Part shown: piece by piece, positions 8,746-17,937 of the stretch
How positions within the stretch are numbered: the first letter of the stretch is position 1
How the letters are laid out: each line of letters starts with the position of its first letter
Assembly: GCA_025936675.1 (NCBI GenBank)
Contig: JAICSX010000017.1
Coordinates: 1-44,974 of the forward strand
Length of the DNA stretch: 44,974 nucleotides
DNA from: Sphingomonas sp.
GTDB lineage: Bacteria > Pseudomonadota > Alphaproteobacteria > Sphingomonadales > Sphingomonadaceae
Direction: 5' to 3'
Notes under the pieces: model-generated
Database searches by the model: none
Seen by the model: the letters and a program-made list of their open reading frames with translations, nothing else
What the model was told of the DNA's origin: nothing
Position numbers and translations under genes: made by a program

Positions 8746-10036
8746 CAAGCTTCGCAGCGAGCTCGCCTTCTTCGGGAAGCAGCCGCACAATTTCCGGACA
8801 CTGATCGTGACCAACATGGTCTATGCGCTGGTCGGGCCGGTGATCGACACCTTCGTTTCGGCCTACATCATGCGCTCGTCGAACGACCCGACCAAGGTCG
8901 TCATCTACCAGCTTACGATCTACACCGGCATTCCGCTAACGTTCCTGTTGAACGGCTTCCTCCTGCGGCACTTCAACATCCGCAAGCTGTTCTCGGCAGG
9001 GATGCTGCTGAGCGGCGTTTCGATGCTCGCGATGATGTCGCTGAAGACGTTGAGCAGCGCGGGCATCGCCGCCGCGGGGCTGATCATGGGCATGTCGTTC
9101 GGCTTCTACTGGGCGAACCGGGACACTCTGGTCCTGGACGTGACCGACGACAGCAACCGCAACTATTATTACGGGCTCGAGACGTTCCTCTACACGATCA
9201 TCGCGATCGTCATGCCGTTCGCGATCGGCTGGTTCATCCATGCGCAGAATAGCGCGGCGCACGTGCACGATGCCTATCTGGCGATCGTCGGTATTTCGTT
9301 CTGCATCACGATCGCCGCGTCGCTGATTTGCATGCGCGGCACGTTCGCCAACCCTGCCGCGCGAAGCTTCGTCTACTTCAAGTTCCACCCTTTGTGGTAC
9401 CGGCTGCTGCTGCTCGCGCTGCTCAAGGGCCTGGGCCAGGGGTTCCTGGTCACGGCGCCGTCGATGCTGATCATGACGCTTCTTGGCGACGAGGGGTCGC
9501 TCGGCCTCGCGCAGACGATCGGCGCGCTGTTCGCGGCCGTTGCCATGTATGTTCTCGGACGCCTCACCAGCCCCGACGACCGGATCAGGATTTTCGCGGC
9601 CGGGCTGCTGCTGTTCCTCCTCGCGGCCCTTTCGAACGCGATCCTGTTCAATGCCGCCGGCGTCATCCTGTTCACGCTTTTCCTGTTGATCGCGAAGCCG
9701 CTGCTCGACCTTGCCTATTTCCCGATCCAGTTCCGAGTCATCGATATCGTCAAGCGGATCGAAAACCGCAGCGAGTTCAGCTACATCCTAAACCACGAGG
9801 CCGGCCTCTACGTCGGACGCTTCAGCGGCGCGGTCGCCTTCCTCCTTCTCGCTTATATTTTCTCGACCACGGTCGCGCTGCGCTATGCGGTCCTGCTCAT
9901 CGCAGCGGTCCAGCTGCTCTCGCTGGTCGTCGCGAGCAACATCGTGAGGACCGGCAACAGGCTCGCGCCGCGCGGGACCGAAGAGCAGGGGCCGATGCTT
10001 CACACCGACGACGCGCTGGTCACGCATCCGACCTGA
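8738..10036 (+). CDS. MFS transporter (Major Facilitator Superfamily)
   Basis: 432 aa, about twelve hydrophobic segments, inner membrane. It lacks the sugar-porter signatures of the first transporter and starts with a basic cytoplasmic segment MLSKLRSELAFFGKQPHNFR before helix 1. Helix 4 carries GLIMGMSFGFYWANRDTLVLD. The type is often found beside GH130 genes and may import beta-mannosides intact for the cytoplasmic GH130 enzyme (inference from position). It is the last gene of the plus-strand operon and meets the convergent oxidoreductase gene 13 bp later, with a GC hairpin between them. Confidence 0.85.
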   Translation: MLSKLRSELAFFGKQPHNFRTLIVTNMVYALVGPVIDTFVSAYIMRSSNDPTKVVIYQLTIYTGIPLTFLLNGFLLRHFNIRKLFSAGMLLSGVSMLAMMSLKTLSSAGIAAAGLIMGMSFGFYWANRDTLVLDVTDDSNRNYYYGLETFLYTIIAIVMPFAIGWFIHAQNSAAHVHDAYLAIVGISFCITIAASLICMRGTFANPAARSFVYFKFHPLWYRLLLLALLKGLGQGFLVTAPSMLIMTLLGDEGSLGLAQTIGALFAAVAMYVLGRLTSPDDRIRIFAAGLLLFLLAALSNAILFNAAGVILFTLFLLIAKPLLDLAYFPIQFRVIDIVKRIENRSEFSYILNHEAGLYVGRFSGAVAFLLLAYIFSTTVALRYAVLLIAAVQLLSLVVASNIVRTGNRLAPRGTEEQGPMLHTDDALVTHPT

Positions 10037-10041
10037 TCGGC

Positions 10042-10064
10042 CGCCGCGGTCAGGCGCGGCGTTT
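10042..10064. terminator. Short GC hairpin between convergent genes
   Basis: CGCCGCG (10042-10048) pairs with CGCGGCG (10055-10061) around a 6-nt loop and is followed by TTT on the plus strand. It lies in the 13-bp gap between the MFS stop and the oxidoreductase stop, partly inside the latter. It is a plausible terminator for the mannoside operon, but the T run is weak. Confidence 0.4.
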
Positions 10065-11165
10065 CGCCATCCGATCGGCGTCGACGGCGACCGCCAGCGA
10101 GCGCGTCGCATTGCCGGCATCGATCTTCCGCTTGTGTGAACGGTCGGCGAGCCACTGCAGCTGATCGTCGAACATCGAACCGACGAGCCCCTGATATACT
10201 TCGAGCTTCGGCTTAATCACGCCCGTGTCGAGCCGGATTTTGCGATCGAAGTGGATCGGCTCGAACCGGCCGCAGGCATGCTGCGGCTCAGCCCATTGCT
10301 CGAGAATCGTCAGGGTTGCCGCCGGGAACAGCGCCTGGAGTTGCTCGCACTCCGCTCGCGTGCAGACGGCATGGAGCACCAGCCGGTTCGGCACCCATTC
10401 CTCGAGCGTGATGTCGCCGCGCTCGAACTGCAGGCGCATTTGCTGACGGTCGAGAACCCTCGGCTGGTTGAAACCGTGGAAGAAATGAACCGGCGAATTA
10501 CCGTCGTAGATCAGCTCGCACTGGGCGATGTCCCATATGCCCGGATGGCCGTCGCGCTCGAGGCGCTGCGCCGATGCGACCGTGCCGCTGCCCAGCCAGC
10601 CTTCGAACATGTCGAAGAAGTGGACGCCATGCTCGATGAAGATGCCGCCGCTTTTCGAGTCGTCCCAGAACCAGTGGCCTCGCGGCAGCGGTTCGTCGCT
10701 TGCGTAATTTTCGAAGAAGCCATGGACGAACCGGCCGAGCGTTTGGGTGCTGATCAGCTTTTCGACCGCCTCGTAGAGAGGATTGTAGCGCTGCATGAGG
10801 TTGACGACGAACAAAAGACCGTCGGCCTCGGCGCAACGGCTGAGTTCGTGGGCATGGGCAAGCTCGATGGCAGCGGGCTTCTCGCAGATAACATGCTTCC
10901 CGGCCTTGAGCGCAGCGAGGCTTTGCTGGTGGTGGAGGAATGGCGGAGAGGCGATGTAAACGAGGTCGACTTCAGGATCTGCCAGCACCTGCTCGGCGGT
11001 CTCATACGCTTTCGCTCCGGGGTGAGAGTGCTGGAACGAGCCAATCGACTCGGAATCGGGATCGTACGCACCTACCAGTCGCGCGGCCGGGCGCTTCACG
11101 AACTGGGATATTGCGAAGCGCGCAAAACCTCCGGCCCCGATTACTGCGAACCCGACCTGCTTCAT
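10050..11165 (-). CDS. Gfo/Idh/MocA family NAD(P)-dependent oxidoreductase
   Basis: 371 aa. The N-terminal Rossmann fold shows GAGGFARFAI and GAYDPDSE; the family EKP motif appears in CEKPAAIEL, followed by the alpha/beta domain with HGVHFFDMFEGWLG. Such enzymes oxidise or reduce sugars, inositols and their derivatives, or assist glycoside opening by redox chemistry at C3. The ATG at 11165 is preferred over a TTG at 11171. It is convergent with the mannoside operon and divergent from the exported unknown gene at 11330, so it may process a product of the same glycan. Substrate unknown. Confidence 0.88.
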   Translation of the reverse strand: MKQVGFAVIGAGGFARFAISQFVKRPAARLVGAYDPDSESIGSFQHSHPGAKAYETAEQVLADPEVDLVYIASPPFLHHQQSLAALKAGKHVICEKPAAIELAHAHELSRCAEADGLLFVVNLMQRYNPLYEAVEKLISTQTLGRFVHGFFENYASDEPLPRGHWFWDDSKSGGIFIEHGVHFFDMFEGWLGSGTVASAQRLERDGHPGIWDIAQCELIYDGNSPVHFFHGFNQPRVLDRQQMRLQFERGDITLEEWVPNRLVLHAVCTRAECEQLQALFPAATLTILEQWAEPQHACGRFEPIHFDRKIRLDTGVIKPKLEVYQGLVGSMFDDQLQWLADRSHKRKIDAGNATRSLAVAVDADRMAKRRA

Positions 11166-11197
11166 TCCCAATCCTGCGCGCCCTTCTTCAGTGCAAA

Positions 11198-11225
11198 TGT
11201 TTAGTCTGTTGTTTTTTCATAAACA
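11198..11225. promoter_or_regulatory. AT-rich divergent region with a TGTTTA/TAAACA dyad
   Basis: TGTTTA (11198-11203) and TAAACA (11220-11225) form a 6-bp inverted repeat 16 bp apart in a T-rich stretch between two divergent genes. It could be a regulator site serving both, possibly for one of the ROK repressors. No clear -35/-10 pair was found. Confidence 0.25.
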
Positions 11226-11329
11226 ATCGTGACAATCGAACCTCTGTCCGCGTGGTGCGCAAACCTGCGCTCCGCGCCGGTCTTGCTCCGTCATTGGGTG
11301 CGGCGCCGATCGGAAGAAAAGGATTCTCC

Positions 11330-12925
11330 ATGGATGCACGGGGTGCGATAACGCGCCGAACGCTCATCACCGCAGGCGCCTGCGTCGCGGGACTGGCGAC
11401 AATCGCGCGGGGTCGAGGTCAGGCGGCGTCCTTCGCCGGCACGAACCCGAATGCGACGATTTTCGATGCATTACCGGCGATTCCTGAACGAATGCCGCTC
11501 CGCTGGCGCGAGCGCGCCGACGCATTCAACCGATTCATCATGAGCCCCGCGAACGGGGTGCTCCGAACGCGTCCGGACGGCTCGCATTATTTCGCCTCGG
11601 CGCTCGAGGGCACGGGAGACGGAGGCCTGACGACCTTCGCTCCAATCCTGCTGGGGAAGATCCTGCGCGGGGAAATGGTGGGCGGGCTGGCGCCATCGAT
11701 GGCCGCCTACTTTAGCGATCGATATGGGATCTTCCTGGATGGAAGGCGCGCCTCCTCCTGCGAATATTGGTACCTAATGAACGTCAACGCGCGGGCTGCC
11801 GGGATCGTGCGGAGGCATTCGGCGAGCGACGCAGGCTGGATGGCACGTGTCCAAAGCAGCGCTGACCGGCTGATTTCCCTCGCTCACCAGATCAATTATA
11901 ATTTCAACGATCAGGGATACCGGTTCGATGCCGGTAAACCATGGACAAAGCAGGATATCTACCGGCAGCCCGACGCGGTCGGTGGCTACGCTTATCTGCA
12001 GCTCCTGGCCCATGCGATGTTCGGCCAGCCGAAGTATCTCGCAGAAGCGACAGAAGCGCTGCAGCACTACCTCGGGTTCGCGCGAAACCCGTGGTACGAG
12101 GTCCCAAGCGGCGCGATGGCCTGCCTGGCGGCGGCGCGTCTTTCGACAACTGACCCCGGCATTGATGTTGCGAAGGCGCTCCGCTTTGTTCTCGATCCCG
12201 GCGGCCGGCCGCTGCACACGGGCAGGTGGGGGAACGACGAGGTGGGCGGCCTGATGGCTGGCTTCTGTACCGAACCCGCCGGCGAAGCATACAGCATGGA
12301 GTCGCTGGTGACTGCCGGCTATCTTTTGCCCGTGCTCCGCTACCGTCCGGAGTTTGCGAGCGTGATCGGCAGATATCTCCTGAACGCTTCCGCGAACATG
12401 CGGCTCTTCTATTCGGACTGCATTGCCGCTGAAAACCAGAGTCGCCCGGAGCTAACCTCCGCCGTCCCATACGAGCGCGTTACCCGCACATTGGCTGGAA
12501 AGTCGCCGTATGCATCGGGTGATTATGGCAGCCACCGGTCAATCTACGGAGGCGCCTACGCGCTTTGGTGGGGAGAATTGATGAAGCCGACTGCCGATCC
12601 GCGGATCTTGCAGATGAGCGTCGCCCACACGGACTTTTTCGAAAGGAAGACCTTTCCCACTTACCTCTTTTATAATCCGTATGCGGATTCGAAGCCGATC
12701 GACGTTTCGCCAATACAGGAGGGCCGGCGCTTCTATGACCTTCAGGCTCACGAGTTCCTGCGCGGGACCGGATCAGGCGATCTTCCGCTGGTAATCCCGG
12801 CCGGCGGCGCGAGGGTCGTGGTGCTGACCCCGCCAGGAGCGCCCCCGAGAATGATCAACGGAACATTGTTCTGCGGGGATATCGCCGTCGATTATGCGCC
12901 GCCAAGTAGGCACGGAAGCGCCTAG
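11330..12925 (+). CDS. Tat-exported protein of unknown function, possible alpha/alpha-toroid
   Basis: 531 aa. The N-terminus RGAITRRTLITAGACVAGLA is a twin-arginine signal (TRRTLI) with a hydrophobic stretch and probable cleavage near GQAASFAG. The mature part has many short aromatic helical segments (for example ADRLISLAHQINYNFNDQGY and YLQLLAHAMFGQPKYLAEA) that read like an alpha/alpha-barrel of the kind used by glycosidases, lyases and epimerases. I do not recognise the family. The start ATG at 11330 has GAAAAGGA upstream; the frame is open to 10940 but that part overlaps the oxidoreductase gene. Position beside the mannoside locus suggests a periplasmic carbohydrate role, not proven. Confidence 0.7.
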   Translation: MDARGAITRRTLITAGACVAGLATIARGRGQAASFAGTNPNATIFDALPAIPERMPLRWRERADAFNRFIMSPANGVLRTRPDGSHYFASALEGTGDGGLTTFAPILLGKILRGEMVGGLAPSMAAYFSDRYGIFLDGRRASSCEYWYLMNVNARAAGIVRRHSASDAGWMARVQSSADRLISLAHQINYNFNDQGYRFDAGKPWTKQDIYRQPDAVGGYAYLQLLAHAMFGQPKYLAEATEALQHYLGFARNPWYEVPSGAMACLAAARLSTTDPGIDVAKALRFVLDPGGRPLHTGRWGNDEVGGLMAGFCTEPAGEAYSMESLVTAGYLLPVLRYRPEFASVIGRYLLNASANMRLFYSDCIAAENQSRPELTSAVPYERVTRTLAGKSPYASGDYGSHRSIYGGAYALWWGELMKPTADPRILQMSVAHTDFFERKTFPTYLFYNPYADSKPIDVSPIQEGRRFYDLQAHEFLRGTGSGDLPLVIPAGGARVVVLTPPGAPPRMINGTLFCGDIAVDYAPPSRHGSA

Positions 12926-12974
12926 CGCGGCCCACTATGCTCATGGCAATTCCGTGCTTCGTGGTGGGTGCTCC

Positions 12975-13571
12975 TCAGACGAAGCAAACACGCTGGAATC
13001 TCCGTTCATGCCTGGTCAGTGCGGCGATCCTGAGCTGACCATCTCTGCCATCCTTCGGTGCAGTCAGAGCAATCTCACCAATGTTGCCCATGAGACGCTC
13101 TCCTCGTGGCCAACACCGGCCAATGAGGCCGTGGTGTTTGGGTGGGGGTAGTCGCCGTCCGACGAAGAGCCGCATGAGGACGACGAGCAGAATCACCATC
13201 ACGATCCCGCCGCCCCAGGTCGCGGCGGTGAAGCGCCAGCCGAGCAGCAGGGCCATGAGGATGCCGGGCTCGGCAACGAGCTTGGTCGAAGCGAATTCGA
13301 ACGCGATCGCCGCCGTGAAATCGCCGCCGTTGCGGAGATCGACCGCGTGATCGGCACGGCCGCGTAAGAGCAGGGACGACGATGCAGCGCCGAGCAGCGA
13401 TGCTTTGACGATCGTGCGCGGCTTTGCGTCAGGCAGCAGCTTTGCCATTTCGCTATGGCTGACGACCGCCTGGATCACGCCAGAGATGAAGAAACCGAGC
13501 ACCAACGCCCAGAGGATTTCCCATCCCATGAACGCGGCGGTGAGCAGTGCGTGTTCGAGCGGCCCCAGCAC
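12975..13571 (-). pseudogene. Decayed ArsP/DUF318-type permease gene
   Basis: The first third reads as a normal permease of the ArsP_1 group: LEHALLTAAFMGWEILWALV, then GVIQAVVSHSEMAKLLPDA and KASLLGAASSS. After GAASSS the expected CSYAAVPITRSI appears only in another frame, because of one extra C around 13377. The frame returns just before GGDFTAAIAFEFASTKLV. Beyond the segment LLVVLMRLF the frame is lost again, and the second half of the family (about 300-350 aa) is missing. I therefore call it a pseudogene. A GTG at 13571 would be the original start. Intact relatives are membrane permeases, some moving organoarsenicals. Confidence 0.6.
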
Positions 13572-13907
13572 ATGGCAACAATAACTTGCAGGGACTTAGG
13601 TTGCTCGCCCCTCGCAGTCGGCAGCGCGTCCGCTGTTCAAACGGAAACCGATGAGCAATGCGGCGAGTGGCATGAGCTGCGCAATGACCACCTGAAGGCT
13701 CGGCTACGGTCACGGCATCCATTGCCGAAGGCTGCTCCAGTCGAACGTAGACTTTGCGTGAACGCGGCAATCGATCTCAACGAAAATGCCGCCAGGACGG
13801 CGCCCGATGAAATGCCCGAAAGCAGGCATCGCAAGAACGCCGCACCCGCTCGCGTACTCGATCGGCCACAATCCAATCTCTCGCCTAAACCTGCACCACA
13901 AGATTAT
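13572..13907. other. Intergenic stretch, no convincing gene
   Basis: Short open frames exist on the minus strand here, but none has a ribosome-binding site or recognisable protein signature. The stretch separates the permease remnant from the end of the type IV secretion operon and may be decayed coding sequence. Confidence 0.5.
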
Positions 13908-14279
13908 TCACGGCCGCGTCGGCAGTGCAGCCCCCGCATAGGGATCGTATGGAACAGCCTTTAGCGGAGGCGTTGCGGCGGGCTCCGGATAGACCGCAGG
14001 CGCAGGCGCTTGCACCGGCACCTCAGGCGCAGCCGTGTCATTGTGGAGTACGGCGACGATTCCCGCGGCGATCGAGGACGCGCCAAACAAGATGAAGCAG
14101 CCGGCAATCACCTGGGCCGCACGACGAACATCGACACGTCCCGATACCAGGAGGAAGCCTATGGATGCGACTGCGATCACGGCTACGGCAGTCGCAACCG
14201 TGCCTAGAAGCGTTCCCTGAAGCCACTGCACGGCCACCGTGAACACGGTGACATCGGGTGCTGCGGAATTCAAATTCAT
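13908..14279 (-). CDS. Second VirB2/TrbC-like pilin paralogue with Pro-rich tail
   Basis: 123 aa with two membrane segments. The core WLQGTLLGTVATAVAVIA...GCFILFGASSI matches almost word for word the operon's first pilin at 21778-22095, so the two are paralogues. This copy lacks a cleavable signal peptide and instead carries a C-terminal Pro/Ala-rich tail of about 40 residues. It starts with ATG one base after the virB11 stop and closes the operon. VirB2 is the major pilin subunit of type IV secretion systems; this copy could be a minor pilin or assembly factor (inference). Confidence 0.8.
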   Translation of the reverse strand: MNLNSAAPDVTVFTVAVQWLQGTLLGTVATAVAVIAVASIGFLLVSGRVDVRRAAQVIAGCFILFGASSIAAGIVAVLHNDTAAPEVPVQAPAPAVYPEPAATPPLKAVPYDPYAGAALPTRP

Positions 14280-14280
14280 G

Positions 14281-15300
14281 TCAGCGCTGGTTCGCGCCGT
14301 CGGGCGCATCGTTCAGAACCACCGCCTCAACCATCCGCTTGCCGCCCACCCGCGACAGCTGGACGAACAGGTCAATCGATTGACGGACGTAATGCCGGAC
14401 GTCTGCACGCGCGAGCTGGGTACCTCCCTGCAGCACAAGCATCGTCAGCTGTTCGACCGCGCTTTCTGGAGAATCGGCGTGGATGGTCGTCATCGAGCCG
14501 GGATGGCCGGTATTGGCGGCTCGAAGAAAGGCGAAGGCCTCGGGTCCCCTCAACTCGCCGAGGATGATCCGATCCGGGCGCATGCGGAGGGACGCGGAAA
14601 CGAGATCATTGACAGTGACCCTCGCTTCGCCAAGCTCACCGCGGACGCTCACCAGCCCGACGCTGTTCTCATGCGAGACCGCAAGCTCCGGTGTGTCCTC
14701 GATCAAGATGAGCCGCTCCTCTTGCGGAACCTCGCGCAGGAGCGCGTTGAGAAAGGTTGTCTTGCCGGTCGACGTGCCGCCCGCGACGATAATGTTCTTC
14801 CTCGCTCGAACGGCAAGTACGAGCGCATCCGCGAACTTGCGCTCGTGGATCAATTGTCGAAGGCGCTCGCCACCGGATGGAGCGGTGTTCTCCGACCGGG
14901 CACAGGCAAATTGGCCTGTCGCCTCGTAGTCCTGGAGAGTGAGCGAAGCCGCGATCTGGCGCCTGATTGCGAGCGCGAGTGGTCCGCGGGTCGCGGGCGG
15001 TGCAACGACCTGGATACGTGAGCCGTCCGGAAGTGTGGCGGCAAGCAAGGGATGTTCGCGGCTCACTCCCTGATGGGTGAGTGCGGCAACCTGCCTCGCG
15101 AGTCGAGCGAGTGCCAGCTCCGAGATATCTTCGTTCTGATGCCGCTCGATCGTGCCGCCGAGCGTCTCGACCCACAGCTCGCCAGGGCGGTTCATGTAGA
15201 TATCGGTGACATCGGGCCGCGACAGCACATGGTCGAATGGCGCAAGGCACGAGCGCAGATAGACGCCTGATGCCGGGAGCTGCGCAGCGGCGGTGCTCAT
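14281..15300 (-). CDS. virB11: VirB11-type secretion ATPase
   Basis: 339 aa, cytoplasmic hexameric traffic ATPase of the type IV secretion machine. Walker A GGTSTGKTTFLNALL lies near residues 172-186. ERLILIEDTPELA is the family Asp box and GELRGPEAFAFLRAANTGHPG carries the Walker B/His box region. The N-terminal domain (YLRSCLAPFDHVLSRPDVTD) is as in P. type VirB11. The ATG at 15300 overlaps the virB10 stop (ATGA). VirB11 switches the machine between pilus assembly and substrate transfer. Confidence 0.93.
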   Translation of the reverse strand: MSTAAAQLPASGVYLRSCLAPFDHVLSRPDVTDIYMNRPGELWVETLGGTIERHQNEDISELALARLARQVAALTHQGVSREHPLLAATLPDGSRIQVVAPPATRGPLALAIRRQIAASLTLQDYEATGQFACARSENTAPSGGERLRQLIHERKFADALVLAVRARKNIIVAGGTSTGKTTFLNALLREVPQEERLILIEDTPELAVSHENSVGLVSVRGELGEARVTVNDLVSASLRMRPDRIILGELRGPEAFAFLRAANTGHPGSMTTIHADSPESAVEQLTMLVLQGGTQLARADVRHYVRQSIDLFVQLSRVGGKRMVEAVVLNDAPDGANQR

Positions 15301-16418
15301 CCCTGAGCTCCCGCCCGGCTGAAGTCGAGGTCATGCGCGACGAACACGCTTATGCTCTTGCCAGCGGGCACAGTGAGCGTCGGAACATAGTTCGTGGCAG
15401 GGGCCAATGCGCCTGTCGAGTTCGCGCCGGCATTGCCGGACAGGACCAGCACAGGTCCGGCCACGGAGCGCTGCGCGAGCGCGCTTCCGAGTCCGACTGT
15501 CGACTGGAGAAGGGCATCGCCCAAGCGTGCCCAGAAATGCGTGTTGACGCTCGCAGCAACGCCTCCGCGGCCGAGTGTGTCGACGGCAGGCGAATCCATG
15601 CTGATCGTCATCCCATCAGGGCGAATGAGCCGCGTCCAGACGATCACGGCACGCTTCTGGCCTTGCCCGACGTCGGACCGGTATTCGCCGATCAGCTTGC
15701 TTCCGCGCGGGATCAGTACGTTTGTTCCGTCGAATGAGCGAACATCGCGGGAGACGACGGCACGCGCAAAGCCACGCTGCGTCGAATCGAAACCGGTTTC
15801 GAGCACCGCCTCAATCAGCGTCCCCTGGGTCACCGTCATCGAGCGATTGGCGAGCGCACTCGCGCGCATCCGGCCCGTGTCACTGCGCGGCACCAGCGAC
15901 GAGAAGCTGCCTGGAGTAGCTGTGCCGCCACGATTGCCGCTGGTGTCGATGACGAGTGCGGAACCTGCCGACACGCGCGGCTGGAGCGGTGGCGCAGGCG
16001 CCGTCTGAGGAACCGGCTGAGGGACATAGACGGTCTGGACGGGCGCCGGCCTTGAGACCGGGGCCGGTGCAGGTGCGACAACCGGCAGCGCCTGCTGCCG
16101 TTCAACGATTCGCGGCGCTGTGGCAGGGGCGATGCTAGGGGCGTCGTCAGGGGGAACATACAGGGGAGGCGGCGGCTGCCAGGCACTTGCCCCAAGCGCC
16201 TGTGGCGCTGTGGCCACCGATGGCTCTGACTGGCTGAGGCGTCGTTCGTTGAGCACGACGAACAACAGCACACCAAGGACCGCCGCGATCGCGCCGAGCG
16301 CAACCGGAGGCAGGCCTCTGCGCGGGAGCCGGACGGCAGGGCGGATGCCGCTATCGCGCGGATCGTTTGCGCCAAACAGCGCCTGGAGCCGGGGATCGCC
16401 GATTTCGGTAACCGGCAT
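15297..16418 (-). CDS. virB10: VirB10/TrbI type IV secretion channel protein
   Basis: 373 aa. A short cytoplasmic N-terminus precedes one membrane helix (PPVALGAIAAVLGVLLFVVL, about residues 35-55). A Pro-rich periplasmic linker follows (for example PPPPLYVPPDDAP), then the TrbI C-terminal beta-barrel domain with LIEAVLETGFDSTQRG, VLIPRGSKLIGEYRSDVGQG and a final VPAGKSISVFVAHDLDF. VirB10 spans both membranes and relays ATP energy to the outer-membrane pore. The ATG at 16418 shares one base with the virB9 stop (TGATG). Confidence 0.93.
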   Translation of the reverse strand: MPVTEIGDPRLQALFGANDPRDSGIRPAVRLPRRGLPPVALGAIAAVLGVLLFVVLNERRLSQSEPSVATAPQALGASAWQPPPPLYVPPDDAPSIAPATAPRIVERQQALPVVAPAPAPVSRPAPVQTVYVPQPVPQTAPAPPLQPRVSAGSALVIDTSGNRGGTATPGSFSSLVPRSDTGRMRASALANRSMTVTQGTLIEAVLETGFDSTQRGFARAVVSRDVRSFDGTNVLIPRGSKLIGEYRSDVGQGQKRAVIVWTRLIRPDGMTISMDSPAVDTLGRGGVAASVNTHFWARLGDALLQSTVGLGSALAQRSVAGPVLVLSGNAGANSTGALAPATNYVPTLTVPAGKSISVFVAHDLDFSRAGAQG

Positions 16419-17146
16419 CAGCGCTTCTTCTTCTTCTTCTTCGGAATGATGCGAACCGCATGCGCCTCCTCGGCGTCAATCCGGAACGTAAGCCGGTCCG
16501 GCACACCGTCGATTACATAAACGTCGTTGGTGCCCATCATGCCATTGACCAGCACGTCCCTACCGTCTGGGTCGTTGGCATAGACGGCAGGGATCGGGGC
16601 CGATCTCGGCCAGCTGATGAGTGTGTGCTGACCGTCATTGGTAATCCCCGAAGGCCACAACTGACGATCGCCGCTGACCTTGTACCGGCTGATCCGCCGG
16701 GTTGCTGCAGCGACGTCGACAAACTGATTGTCCTCGGGCGCTGCCTTGGGTGCCGGGTAGCGGAACTCCACCGTATAAGGCATGTCCGACGCAGGTCCCG
16801 AAAGCGACGCCAGATCGAAGCTGTAGACGCGGACCGAGGTGACCACCGTCATGTTGGTCGAAACATCCGGCTGCGCCGGTTTCAGGAACAGCCTGTCGCC
16901 TTCCTTGTTGACGCTGACCTGCCAGGCCGAGCTGTCGCCGAGGGCGACGCTCTCGACCTGCTCGTCAGGGGAAAGCTCGATCATCATCTGGTATCCCGGA
17001 GCGCCGCGCAGCTCGACGATCCGCGCAGCATCATAGTCGATCGCCTGCAGGTGAGGATCGCCGCCGGTGGGCTGCGGCTGCACTTGGCCGAACGCGGGTG
17101 CAGCGCTCAGCAGGAATGCTACGGCCATGACTGCGAGCTGTCTCAA
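16418..17146 (-). CDS. virB9: VirB9/TrbG/CagX outer-membrane channel component
   Basis: 242 aa. I use the TTG at 17146 because it gives a signal peptide with a basic n-region (MRQLAVMAVAFLLSAAPAFG) and overlaps the virB8 stop as TTGA; the ATG at 17128 would lose the charge. The mature protein shows the VirB9 beta-sandwich pattern (RIVELRGAPGYQMMIELSP, LFLKPAQPDVSTNMTVVTS) and the C-terminal NDVYVIDGVPDRLTFRID that forms the outer-membrane ring with VirB7 and VirB10. It ends in a run of six Lys then Arg, from a (CTT)n microsatellite at 16424-16441. No VirB7 gene is visible beside it. Confidence 0.9.
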   Translation of the reverse strand: MRQLAVMAVAFLLSAAPAFGQVQPQPTGGDPHLQAIDYDAARIVELRGAPGYQMMIELSPDEQVESVALGDSSAWQVSVNKEGDRLFLKPAQPDVSTNMTVVTSVRVYSFDLASLSGPASDMPYTVEFRYPAPKAAPEDNQFVDVAAATRRISRYKVSGDRQLWPSGITNDGQHTLISWPRSAPIPAVYANDPDGRDVLVNGMMGTNDVYVIDGVPDRLTFRIDAEEAHAVRIIPKKKKKKR

Positions 17147-17937
17147 TGTGCTACCGGAGCGGGCGGTGACTGCGTATCGCCATAATAGGGCTGGGGCGCC
17201 GTGACTGCCTGAACGGTGCCGTTGCCTGTGGCCGGTTCAGATGGAGCAGCCTCCGGACTTAGAACTTCGGCATCCTTGCGATAGCTGATCACCTGGAAGC
17301 CAAGCGGATTCACGAACCGGTCCTCGAGGCTCATCGGTGCGTTGGAATAGCGGTAACGGATCACTGCGACCCAGGCCGCCGCAGGCTGGGCCTGAGCTCC
17401 TGAGTCGCTGCGGACCGTGTCGAACCGGACGAGCGCGGCGTTGGCACCGATCGGAGACACACTCTTCACCCGAACATCGAGCGTCGTTGTCCGCGGGTAA
17501 GCAGCAAGCGGGCTGGCAGGACTGGAAAGCTGCATCTGTTGAAGGTAGGAGCTGCGCGCGGACTCAGCCGAGAAGAGCGCGACCTTGCGATAATTCGCGT
17601 TCAGCGTCGCTATGTCGAACCCCTCGCGCGCGATCACATACTGGACGAGAAAAGATTGGGTCAGCGCCGCATCCGGCGAGATCTTCTGCTGATCCAACGG
17701 CTCGAGCGCCTGCACGTAGCCGGTCGTCCGGTCGACCATCAGCGTATACGGCTCGACGGTCTTGAGGGGCATCAGGACGACGAGCGCAACCGCCTCCAGC
17801 AATGCGATCGCGGCGGCGACGGCGGCGATCCACCAGGCGACCCGCTGCGACGACCGCATCGCGCCGACGCGGTCCCGGTTCCAGCTCGCGGCTTCGGCAT
17901 AATAAGCATCGAGCGCTTCGCGGCTGTGCTCGTTCAT
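17143..17937 (-). CDS. virB8: VirB8/TrbF inner-membrane assembly protein
   Basis: 264 aa. A cytoplasmic N-terminus precedes one membrane helix (WWIAAVAAAIALLEAVALVV, about residues 31-52). The periplasmic NTF2-like VirB8 domain follows, with LMVDRTTGYVQALEPLD, SFLVQYVIAREGFD and DRFVNPLGFQVISYRKD. VirB8 nucleates the inner-membrane complex and contacts VirB9 and VirB10. The Ala/Pro/Thr-rich tail after the domain is unstructured. The ATG at 17937 overlaps the end of virB6 (ATGA), and its own stop overlaps virB9. Confidence 0.92.
   Translation of the reverse strand: MNEHSREALDAYYAEAASWNRDRVGAMRSSQRVAWWIAAVAAAIALLEAVALVVLMPLKTVEPYTLMVDRTTGYVQALEPLDQQKISPDAALTQSFLVQYVIAREGFDIATLNANYRKVALFSAESARSSYLQQMQLSSPASPLAAYPRTTTLDVRVKSVSPIGANAALVRFDTVRSDSGAQAQPAAAWVAVIRYRYSNAPMSLEDRFVNPLGFQVISYRKDAEVLSPEAAPSEPATGNGTVQAVTAPQPYYGDTQSPPAPVAH

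Noticed and set aside
10940..11329. N-terminal extension of the Tat protein frame
   Set aside because: It lies antisense within the oxidoreductase gene and would bury the twin-arginine signal internally. The ATG at 11330 has a ribosome-binding site and a proper signal.
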